This document shows positions 1-5,788 of a stretch of DNA of 5,788 bases, in pieces. The position numbers and the translations under genes were made by a program. Every line of letters begins with the position of its first letter. The first letter of the stretch is position 1. The stretch is taken from the NCBI GenBank assembly GCA_900553225.1, contig USCV01000062.1, forward strand, positions 1 through 5,788. Direction: 5' to 3'. The DNA is from an uncultured Clostridium sp. GTDB lineage: Bacteria > Bacillota > Clostridia > TANB77 > CAG-508. Below the pieces are notes generated by a model, which was not told the origin of the DNA, ran no database searches, and worked only from the letters and a program-made list of their open reading frames with translations.

Positions 1-531
1 TTCATTAAATTTGATATTATTATCATTAAAAGATTTATTTTCTTCATTATCTATCAAAATTTTAACTCCATTAACCTCCGTTAATTCTGTTAATGTATTT
101 ACAATAGAATATATTGTATTTTTTTCTTCTTCTAATCCGCCAGGATGATTATCAATAAACTCCTCTGATAAATCTATCCATAATATGTCTGATTTTAACT
201 CTATTTTATTAATTTTTGTTCCTTCTGGAATAACACATTGTAAATTATCATTTTTAGGACTTTCCATTAATAAATTTAAAATTGTAACATATGGCTCATT
301 TATTAACAGTTTAACATCTATTAATCTGACTTCTGGCATTAATTCATTGTTGTTTTTATTTTTATAATAAAGAGATACCATTGTTTTTCTAAATTGTTCA
401 TCAGAAATTTCTTCTTCTGGCATTATATCTACCTCATTATTCTTATTATGAATTAATTTTAAATATGTAAATACTCCAATACACAATACAATTAGTATTA
501 AAAATGTAATTACAATCTTTTTGTTCTTCAT
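1..531 (-). CDS. GerMN-domain (GerM-like) envelope protein, 3' end outside window
   Basis: Open reading frame of 177 codons read leftward from an ATG at 531-529 and still open at base 1, so the C-terminus is missing. Residues 5-24 are a hydrophobic segment after a short Lys-rich start (MKNKK), which suggests a membrane anchor or signal peptide. Cys17 follows IVL, a poor lipobox because a large residue sits just before Cys, so lipoprotein status is doubtful. Residues 26-50 form a polar acidic linker. Residues about 52-163 match the GerMN domain: VSLYYK at 52-57, NEPYVTILNLLMESP at 78-92, PEGTKI at 102-107, WIDLSEEF at 118-125, and SIVNTLTEL followed by VKILIDNE. GerMN domains occur in spore germination/sporulation protein GerM and in other extracytoplasmic proteins of Firmicutes; the molecular function is not settled. 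A second GerMN copy or other domain could lie beyond the window. The start is fixed by a good Shine-Dalgarno sequence 8 bases upstream. The gene is transcribed away from the large activase gene. Confidence 0.85.
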   Translation of the reverse strand, partial: MKNKKIVITFLILIVLCIGVFTYLKLIHNKNNEVDIMPEEEISDEQFRKTMVSLYYKNKNNNELMPEVRLIDVKLLINEPYVTILNLLMESPKNDNLQCVIPEGTKINKIELKSDILWIDLSEEFIDNHPGGLEEEKNTIYSIVNTLTELTEVNGVKILIDNEENKSFNDNNIKFNE

Positions 532-539
532 TTTATATT

Positions 540-546
540 CTCCCTT
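540..546 (-). promoter_or_regulatory. Ribosome binding site of the GerMN gene
   Basis: On the minus strand the sequence reads AAGGGAG, then 8 bases, then the ATG at 531-529. This is close to the Firmicutes consensus AAGGAGG and supports this start for the GerMN protein. No other ATG with such a site lies nearby in frame. Confidence 0.75.
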
Positions 547-566
547 CTCATTTTTTATATTTAATA

Positions 567-595
567 ATATTATTAGCAAGTCCTTTTTAGAACAA
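567..595 (-). promoter_or_regulatory. Possible weak promoter of the GerMN gene
   Basis: On the minus strand TTGTTC (595-590) is followed, after 17 bases, by TAATAT (572-567). The positions would give a leader of about 30 bases before the GerMN start codon. Both boxes deviate from the sigma-A consensus. The -10 box lies inside an A/T palindrome (562-575) that could be chance in such A+T-rich sequence. A sporulation sigma factor could equally be used; I cannot assign one by eye. Confidence 0.25.
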
Positions 596-689
596 ATTTA
601 TAAAAATGGACTTTAAATTATTTCATTTTTATCTAAACATAACCTTCCAATAACCTACTAAATTTCTATTATTTACACTTTAAATATAT

Positions 690-718
690 TTGACAAATTT
701 CTTATTTCCGTATACAAT
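690..718 (+). promoter_or_regulatory. Sigma-A type promoter of the large activase/dehydratase gene
   Basis: A perfect -35 box TTGACA (690-695), a 17-base spacer and a -10 box TACAAT (713-718, one mismatch to TATAAT) form a near-consensus vegetative promoter. Transcription would begin near 725 and give a leader of about 45 bases that includes the inverted repeat at 736-755. An exact TATAAT at 730-735 exists further down but has no recognisable -35 box at the right distance. The quality of the boxes suggests that the gene can be strongly expressed and that control may come from the downstream repeat. Confidence 0.65.
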
Positions 719-735
719 TATAGTTGATTTATAAT

Positions 736-755
736 CTTTTTACTGAAGTAAAAAG
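736..755. promoter_or_regulatory. Perfect 9-bp inverted repeat, possible operator or leader hairpin
   Basis: CTTTTTACT (736-744) and AGTAAAAAG (747-755) are exact reverse complements separated by GA. The element sits about 12-31 bases after the predicted transcription start, and its last base lies two bases before the Shine-Dalgarno core (757-762). As DNA it could be the operator of a dimeric repressor acting as a roadblock. As RNA it could form an 8-bp stem with a TGAA loop that crowds the ribosome binding site. I do not recognise the motif as the site of a named regulator; it does not match the Rex or Fur consensus as I know them. No regulator gene is visible in the window. Confidence 0.5.
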
Positions 756-756
756 G

Positions 757-762
757 AAGGAG
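757..762 (+). promoter_or_regulatory. Ribosome binding site of the large activase/dehydratase gene
   Basis: AAGGAG at 757-762 stands 7 bases before the ATG at 770, which is ideal spacing for a Firmicute. A second purine run, AAAAAGG (750-756), precedes it. The site decides the start at 770, where the first residues lead directly into the phosphate-binding strand of the first ATPase domain. Confidence 0.85.
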
Positions 763-769
763 AATTTAT

Positions 770-3700
770 ATGAATAATGTATTACATGTAGGTCTAGACG
801 TTGGATCTACAACCGTAAAAATAATAGTAATGGATAATGATTTAAATGTTATATATAGAGATTATCAAAGACATTTTTCAGATACAAAGAATACCATATG
901 TAATGTATTAGAAAAATTAATAGAAAAGTTTTCTGAGTATAACTATACAATTGCACTAACAGGCTCTGGTGCGATGTCTGCTTCAAAATTTTTAGATTTA
1001 CCATTTATTCAAGAAGTAGTTTCTTGTAAACGTGCAGTTGAAAAATATATACCTGAAACAGATGTCGTAATAGAATTAGGAGGAGAAGATGCAAAAATAA
1101 TTTATTTTGATCACTCTATTGAACAGCGTATGAATGGAACTTGTGCTGGAGGTACTGGCGCATTTATAGATCAAATGGCTTCACTTCTAAGTACCGACCC
1201 TACAGGTTTAAATGAACTTGCAAAAAAACATAAAATGATATACCCTATCGCATCTCGTTGTGGTGTTTTCGCAAAGACTGATATTCAACCTTTATTAAAT
1301 GAAGGTGCCGCAAAAGAAGACATTGCAGCTTCAATCTTTCAAGCTGTAGTAAATCAAACAATAAGTGGCTTAGCATGTGGTAGACCAATAAGAGGAAATG
1401 TTGCATTCTTAGGAGGACCTTTAAACTATTTGTCAGAATTACGTCAAAGATTTATTGAAACATTACATTTAACAGATAAACAAATTATTATACCTGAAGA
1501 AGCTCATTTATTAGTTGCAAAAGGAGCTGCTCTTGATTCACTTAATACAACTCCTATAACTATTGAAAAATTAAAAAGCAAAATACAGGTATTACGAGTC
1601 TCTCATGATGACACAACCAAGCCTTTATCACCTTTATTTTCTATAGATGAAGATTATAATGAATTTAAACAAAGACACGATAAAGATAAAGTTAAAAAAG
1701 GCAGTTTAAACAATTTTTCTGGAGATTGTTTTATTGGAATAGATGCAGGATCAACAACAACTAAATTAGTAGTAATCGACCAAGAAGGAAGCTTGCTATA
1801 TTCTTTATACGGAAGTAATGAGGGTAATCCATTACATAGCGTTATGAATATGCTAAAAAAATTATATAGTGTAATTCCTAAATCTGCCAGAATACGTTTT
1901 AGTGGGGTAACTGGGTATGGCGAAAAATTGATACAAACTGCTTTAAATATAGACTTAAATGAAATCGAAACAATAGCTCACTATACTGCTGCTAAACAAT
2001 TTATGCCAAACGTAACTAGTATAGTAGATATTGGTGGACAAGATATGAAATATATAAAAATGAAAAATGGCGCAATTGATAACATAATGTTAAATGAAGC
2101 TTGTTCATCTGGATGCGGATCTTTTATAGAAACATTTGCTAAGAGTTTGAATTTATCTATTGAAGAATTCGTTAAATCTGCAATTGAATCAAGAAATCCT
2201 GTAGATTTAGGTTCAAGATGTACAGTATTTATGAACTCTAAAATTAAACAAGCTCAGAAAGAGGGTTATTCTGTAGGTGATATATCTGCTGGATTATCTT
2301 ATTCCGTAATAAAAAACGCCATTCAAAAAGTTATGAAAGTTAGAGACACAAAAACGTTAGGAGACCATATCGTAGTTCAAGGTGGAACATTTTATAACGA
2401 TGCTGTTTTACGTGCATTCGAACTAATTGTTGGAAAAAATGTAATACGACCAGATATTTCTGGTTTAATGGGAGCATATGGAGTTGCATTACTTGCTAAA
2501 GAACAATATGAATCAAATATGGATATGGAATATGATTCTACAATATTGAAATTATCTGACCTTGATAAATTAGAAGTTCAAACTTCTCATGTTCGTTGTA
2601 ATGGATGTGAAAATCATTGCTTATTAACAATTAATAAATTTAATAACGGAAGTAAATATATATCTGGGAATCGCTGTGAGAAAGGCGCTGGAAATTTATC
2701 TTCAAAAACAACAGATTTACCAAATTTAATTAAATATAAATATGAAAGAATATTTAATTATAAACCTTTAGATGAAGATAAAGCTATACGTGGTACTATT
2801 GGAATCCCAAGAGTTCTTAATATGTACGAAGATTATCCATTTTGGTTTACATTTTTAACTAATCTAGGTTTTAGGGTAATCTTATCTGAAAAAAGTAATA
2901 GAAGTACATATGAAAAGGGAATTGAATCAATGCCATCTGAATCCGTATGTTTCCCAGCTAAACTTTCTCATGGACATATTATCAGTTTAATAAAATCTGG
3001 AATAAAAACAATATTCTACCCTTGTATTCCTTATTCAAGAAAAGAATACAAAAAAGCTGATAACCATTATAATTGCCCGATAGTTATTTCTTATTCTGAA
3101 GTATTAAAAAATAATGTTGAAGAATTAAAGGATGAAAATATAAAATTTTTAAATCCATTTTTACCATTAGAACCTAAAAAACTTGCTGATACAATATTAG
3201 AATTACCTGAATTTATGGAATATAACTTTACTAAAAAGGAACTATTAATTGCAGCAAAAAAGGCAGAAGAAGAATATCAGAAATGTAAATTAGATATTCA
3301 CACTAAAGGACAAGAAGCTTTAAAATATATTGAAAGTAACAATCTTGAAGGTATAGTTTTAGCAGGTAGACCATACCACGTAGACCCGGAGGTAAATCAT
3401 GGTATTGATACATTAATCACAAGTTTAGGCTTATGTGTTTTAAGTGAAGATAGTATTTCAAATTTATCTGAAGTCAAAAGACCTATTCGTGTTGTAGATC
3501 AGTGGGCTTTCCACTCAAGACTATATGCAGCCGCGGAATTTGTAGGTAAACATGATAATTTAGAGTTAGTTCAATTAAATTCCTTTGGTTGTGGAGTAGA
3601 TGCAGTAACTACAGATCAAGTTGAAGAAATTTTAACAAGTTATAATAAAATGTACACATTAATTAAGATAGATGAAATTAATAATCTAGGTGCAGTAAGA

Positions 3701-5083
3701 ATTCGTATACGTTCACTTCTTGCGAGCATGAAAAAAAGAAAAAAAGAAAGCAGTACTTTAGGTGAAATAGGAAACTATGAAGTAAATAAAAAAATATTTA
3801 CTAAAGAAATGAGAAAAGATTATACAATTTTAATTCCTCAAATGGCTCCTATTCATTTTGAATTAATAGAAGCAGCTACAAGAAGTTGTGGTTATAATCT
3901 TGTACTTTTAAGAGATTGCACAAATAATACAGTTGAAACCGGATTAAAATATGTAAATAATGATGCTTGCTATCCATCTATATTAGTAGTTGGGCAAATG
4001 ATTGAGGCACTTCAATCTGGAAAATATGATATTAATAAAACAGCATTAATAATGTCTCAAACCGGTGGAGGATGTAGAGCTACAAACTATATTGGATTTA
4101 TTAGAAAAGCTCTAAAGGATGCGGGTTTTGAAAATGTTCCTATTATATCATTTAATGTTGTTGGTATGGAGAAAATGCCTGGATTTAAATTAACTTTACC
4201 TTTAATTGAGCGTTTACTTAAAACAATGGTTTATGCGGATTTACTCCAAAAATTATTAACCAAAAATAGAGCATATGAAAAGAATAAGGGAGAAACTGAA
4301 AAATTATATCAAGATTGGTTAAATAAATGTAAAAAATTATTAGAAAAATCTACGATGAAACAATTTAAACAAAGTATCTATGATATGGTTAATGATTTTG
4401 AAAAAATCGAATTAGATACTAGTATCGAGAAACCTAAAGTTGGTATTGTTGGAGAAGTTTTAATAAAGTACCATCCATTTGGAAATAACTTTATAGTAAA
4501 TAAATTAGAAGAAGAAGGTGCTGAAGTAGTTTTACCTGACTTTATGGGATTTATTAAATTTATTGCTACACATAAAGTAACATTTAATCAACTAATAAAA
4601 ACAGACAAAGTAAAGTCAAAAATTTTTAAAACAGCAATAAAATTAATTGATATTTTAGAAAAGGACTCTAAAATTGCATTATCAAATTCTAAAAAAGGAT
4701 ATTTACTACCTTGCGACATTTGGGAATTAGAAGACAAAATAAAAGATATATTATCTATAGGAAATCAAACTGGTGAAGGTTGGTTCTTAACAGCTGAAAT
4801 GATTGAATATATTGAAAATGGTATTCCAAACATTGTTTGTGTACAACCTTTTGCTTGTTTACCAAATCATGTTGTTGGAAAAGGCGTAATAAAAACCATT
4901 AGAAATAAATATCCCAAAGCAAATATATCTCCAATTGACTATGATCCAGGTGCAAGCGAAGCTAATCAAACAAATAGATTAAAATTATTAATGACTGTTG
5001 CAAAAGATAACTTATCCAAAAAAGAAAAAGAATTTTCAGCTACTCTTGCTGAAAATGTAACAAAACAGACTTCTTTAAAATAA
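770..5083 (+). CDS. Fused acyl-CoA dehydratase activase / 2-hydroxyacyl-CoA dehydratase-like iron-sulfur protein, 1437 aa
   Basis: Complete gene of the large BcrAD/BadFG-ATPase plus DUF2229 family; full length for this architecture, cytoplasmic, no signal or membrane segment. Residues about 5-257 are ATPase domain 1: GLDVGSTTVK (8-17), LGGEDAK (103-109), NGTCAGGTG with Cys125, SRCGVFAKTD with Cys164, GGPLN (215-219). Residues about 320-577 are ATPase domain 2: GIDAGSTTTK (323-332), IGGQDMK (421-427), NEACSSGCG with Cys445, SRCTVF with Cys484, QGGTF (537-541). In stand-alone activases such as HgdC, the matching cysteines hold a [4Fe-4S] cluster between two subunits, and ATP hydrolysis drives one very low-potential electron into a dehydratase or benzoyl-CoA reductase. 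Residues 607-641 carry Cys610, 613, 617 and 636. Residues about 676-960 (DUF2229) and 1018-1410 resemble dehydratase D components. Substrate unknown; it could be a dehydratase, a reductase or a double-cubane-type protein. Oxygen sensitivity is expected. The fusion and domain calls are secure, the reaction is not. Confidence 0.9.
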   Translation: MNNVLHVGLDVGSTTVKIIVMDNDLNVIYRDYQRHFSDTKNTICNVLEKLIEKFSEYNYTIALTGSGAMSASKFLDLPFIQEVVSCKRAVEKYIPETDVVIELGGEDAKIIYFDHSIEQRMNGTCAGGTGAFIDQMASLLSTDPTGLNELAKKHKMIYPIASRCGVFAKTDIQPLLNEGAAKEDIAASIFQAVVNQTISGLACGRPIRGNVAFLGGPLNYLSELRQRFIETLHLTDKQIIIPEEAHLLVAKGAALDSLNTTPITIEKLKSKIQVLRVSHDDTTKPLSPLFSIDEDYNEFKQRHDKDKVKKGSLNNFSGDCFIGIDAGSTTTKLVVIDQEGSLLYSLYGSNEGNPLHSVMNMLKKLYSVIPKSARIRFSGVTGYGEKLIQTALNIDLNEIETIAHYTAAKQFMPNVTSIVDIGGQDMKYIKMKNGAIDNIMLNEACSSGCGSFIETFAKSLNLSIEEFVKSAIESRNPVDLGSRCTVFMNSKIKQAQKEGYSVGDISAGLSYSVIKNAIQKVMKVRDTKTLGDHIVVQGGTFYNDAVLRAFELIVGKNVIRPDISGLMGAYGVALLAKEQYESNMDMEYDSTILKLSDLDKLEVQTSHVRCNGCENHCLLTINKFNNGSKYISGNRCEKGAGNLSSKTTDLPNLIKYKYERIFNYKPLDEDKAIRGTIGIPRVLNMYEDYPFWFTFLTNLGFRVILSEKSNRSTYEKGIESMPSESVCFPAKLSHGHIISLIKSGIKTIFYPCIPYSRKEYKKADNHYNCPIVISYSEVLKNNVEELKDENIKFLNPFLPLEPKKLADTILELPEFMEYNFTKKELLIAAKKAEEEYQKCKLDIHTKGQEALKYIESNNLEGIVLAGRPYHVDPEVNHGIDTLITSLGLCVLSEDSISNLSEVKRPIRVVDQWAFHSRLYAAAEFVGKHDNLELVQLNSFGCGVDAVTTDQVEEILTSYNKMYTLIKIDEINNLGAVRIRIRSLLASMKKRKKESSTLGEIGNYEVNKKIFTKEMRKDYTILIPQMAPIHFELIEAATRSCGYNLVLLRDCTNNTVETGLKYVNNDACYPSILVVGQMIEALQSGKYDINKTALIMSQTGGGCRATNYIGFIRKALKDAGFENVPIISFNVVGMEKMPGFKLTLPLIERLLKTMVYADLLQKLLTKNRAYEKNKGETEKLYQDWLNKCKKLLEKSTMKQFKQSIYDMVNDFEKIELDTSIEKPKVGIVGEVLIKYHPFGNNFIVNKLEEEGAEVVLPDFMGFIKFIATHKVTFNQLIKTDKVKSKIFKTAIKLIDILEKDSKIALSNSKKGYLLPCDIWELEDKIKDILSIGNQTGEGWFLTAEMIEYIENGIPNIVCVQPFACLPNHVVGKGVIKTIRNKYPKANISPIDYDPGASEANQTNRLKLLMTVAKDNLSKKEKEFSATLAENVTKQTSLK

Positions 5084-5087
5084 TGGA

Positions 5088-5128
5088 AAAAGAATACATG
5101 TTCTAATTTTTAGAATATGTATTCTTTT
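5088..5128. terminator. Strong rho-independent terminator, probably bidirectional
   Basis: The arms 5088-5106 and 5110-5128 pair over 19 base pairs with one G-T wobble (5100 with 5116) and a TTT loop at 5107-5109. It starts four bases after the stop codon of the large gene. On the plus strand it is followed by a T-rich run, CTTTTATTT. On the minus strand it is followed by CTTTTTCC, so it can also stop transcription arriving from the patatin-like gene, which ends at 5237. The stem is mostly A/T, with only three G-C pairs, as is usual in such genomes. Confidence 0.85.
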
Positions 5129-5236
5129 CTTTTATTTAGTATTTTTTATATTTTTTTTCCTTATATTATTCTTTAATTTATTATTTATTTGCTAAATATA
5201 AATTTTTTATTAATATACTATTTTAATAAATCATAC
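5129..5236. other. A/T-rich convergent spacer, nothing recognisable
   Basis: Between the terminator and the stop codon of the patatin-like gene the sequence is almost entirely A and T, with long T runs on the plus strand. I see no open frame with a ribosome binding site, no second terminator hairpin of note and no repeat unit. It is probably just the 3' untranslated region of the minus-strand gene. Confidence 0.5.
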
Positions 5237-5788
5237 TTACTTTTTTTCATATATATATTTCTTTATTGTTTTCATTTTTTCCTTTGTTTGTTCATACCCT
5301 ATTTTATACAAATAATCTGTTTTGCTAGTGTCTAATAGCGAAATATCTGGAGTATTTATTTTAAGTAAAAAATCCGCACCATCTAACTCATAATTCGAAA
5401 GCTCATGACATAATATATCAATTGAATTACTAACAACATCTATAATATTCTTATCATTTTTTTTCTTTATTTGCTTTGTAAATATTACACTAATAATTTT
5501 ATCAACACCTATTTCTTTTAATTCTCTCCATGGAACATTCTCTCTAATTCCACCATCAATTAATTTTGTTCCATTATAATCACACGGTGTAAATACTCCT
5601 GGATAACTACAACTTGCCCTAACTGCTCTCCAGATTTCAATATCATTAATGTATATAATTTTATCAGAATAACCTCTATTATTATTTATTGACGAAAAAA
5701 AATAAATTTTTCCATCATTTAAATCAACACTTGGAATAATTAATTTCTTTTTTATTTCAGAAATATAATAAATATTCTTTTTTTTACA
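5237..5788 (-). CDS. Patatin-like phospholipase, C-terminal 183 residues (start outside window)
   Basis: Minus-strand reading frame open from the window edge (5788) to a TAA at 5239-5237. Only the C-terminal part of the protein is visible; numbers here count from the edge. It shows the second half of the patatin fold: PSVDLNDGK (19-27), RASCSYPGVFTP (57-68), and LIDGG followed by RENVPW, with the DGG motif at 78-80. In patatin-family acyl hydrolases the Asp of this motif forms the catalytic dyad with the Ser of an upstream GxSxG motif, which must lie beyond the window, so activity cannot be confirmed. The fragment ends in a Lys-rich tail (KTIKKYIYEKK). Bacterial patatin-like proteins act as lipid acyl hydrolases, cytoplasmic or membrane-associated; the substrate here is unknown. 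The gene converges on the large activase gene and shares its terminator, so the two are not co-transcribed. Confidence 0.85.
   Translation of the reverse strand, partial: CKKKNIYYISEIKKKLIIPSVDLNDGKIYFFSSINNNRGYSDKIIYINDIEIWRAVRASCSYPGVFTPCDYNGTKLIDGGIRENVPWRELKEIGVDKIISVIFTKQIKKKNDKNIIDVVSNSIDILCHELSNYELDGADFLLKINTPDISLLDTSKTDYLYKIGYEQTKEKMKTIKKYIYEKK

Noticed and set aside
185..367. Plus-strand open frame of 60 codons.
   Set aside because: It lies antisense within the clear GerMN coding region, has no ribosome binding site and shows no recognisable domain; it is a by-product of the A/T-rich minus-strand gene.
562..575. Perfect 14-bp A/T palindrome TAATAATATTATTA upstream of the GerMN gene.
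   Set aside because: It consists only of A and T in an extremely A/T-rich spacer, so a chance origin is likely; it is only noted as overlapping a weak possible -10 box.
581..610. Imperfect inverted repeat (TCCTTTTTA and TAAAAATGGA with one bulged base and an 11-base loop).
   Set aside because: Weak stem of mostly A-T pairs, no following T run in a useful place, and no gene ends nearby, so neither terminator nor riboswitch is supported.
610..685. Direct repeat ACTTTAAAT at 610-618 and 677-685.
   Set aside because: Nine bases of low-complexity sequence in an A/T-rich spacer; spacing of 67 bases does not match a known regulatory pattern.
730..735. Exact TATAAT as an alternative -10 box for the large gene.
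   Set aside because: No acceptable -35 box or extended -10 TG lies at the right distance; the TTGACA/TACAAT pair just upstream with 17-base spacing is much better.
532..769. Possible small gene or riboswitch in the divergent spacer.
   Set aside because: No open frame with a ribosome binding site and no conserved riboswitch-like core; the predicted leader of the large gene is only about 45 bases, too short for a typical riboswitch.
1..5788. Search for CRISPR arrays, tRNA or rRNA genes, insertion sequences, phage genes, toxin-antitoxin pairs or a defence system.
   Set aside because: Three ordinary protein genes and short spacers account for the window; no repeat arrays, transposase motifs, terminal inverted repeats or defence domains were seen.

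Overview
The window is strongly A+T-rich, with codon use dominated by A/T third positions. It carries a strict-anaerobe type of oxygen-sensitive activase/dehydratase protein next to a GerMN-domain (GerM-like) protein. Together these suggest a low-GC, anaerobic Firmicute of the Clostridia kind, probably able to sporulate. This is an inference: no rRNA, tRNA or other phylogenetic marker is present.

Layout. Positions 1-531 (minus strand) hold the first 177 codons of a GerMN-domain protein with an N-terminal membrane or signal segment; its 3' end lies outside the window. Positions 532-769 are a divergent intergenic region. It contains a good sigma-A type promoter (TTGACA, 17 bp, TACAAT) and a perfect 9-bp inverted repeat just in front of the ribosome binding site of the next gene. 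Positions 770-5083 (plus strand) hold one very large complete gene of 1437 codons. Positions 5084-5236 are a convergent intergenic region with a strong, probably bidirectional, hairpin terminator at 5088-5128. Positions 5237-5788 (minus strand) hold the C-terminal 183 codons of a patatin-like phospholipase whose start lies beyond the window.

The central gene dominates the window. It fuses two BcrAD/BadFG (HgdC-type) ATPase domains, a four-cysteine segment, a DUF2229-type module and a second 2-hydroxyacyl-CoA dehydratase D-component-like module. Both ATPase domains keep the cysteine pair that binds the bridging [4Fe-4S] cluster in stand-alone activases, with identical 39-residue spacing. The two C-terminal modules look like diverged copies of one another, each with three cysteines at matching places. 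The polypeptide therefore appears to hold, in one chain, both the ATP-driven low-potential electron donor and its iron-sulfur acceptor. These are normally separate dimeric proteins. Large proteins of this architecture are known in anaerobes, but I know of no established substrate.

The three genes do not form an operon: the first two diverge and the last two converge. Nothing in the window (no CoA-transferase, acyl-CoA dehydrogenase, Etf or amino-acid fermentation gene) points to a substrate for the big enzyme. It looks monocistronic and separately regulated.
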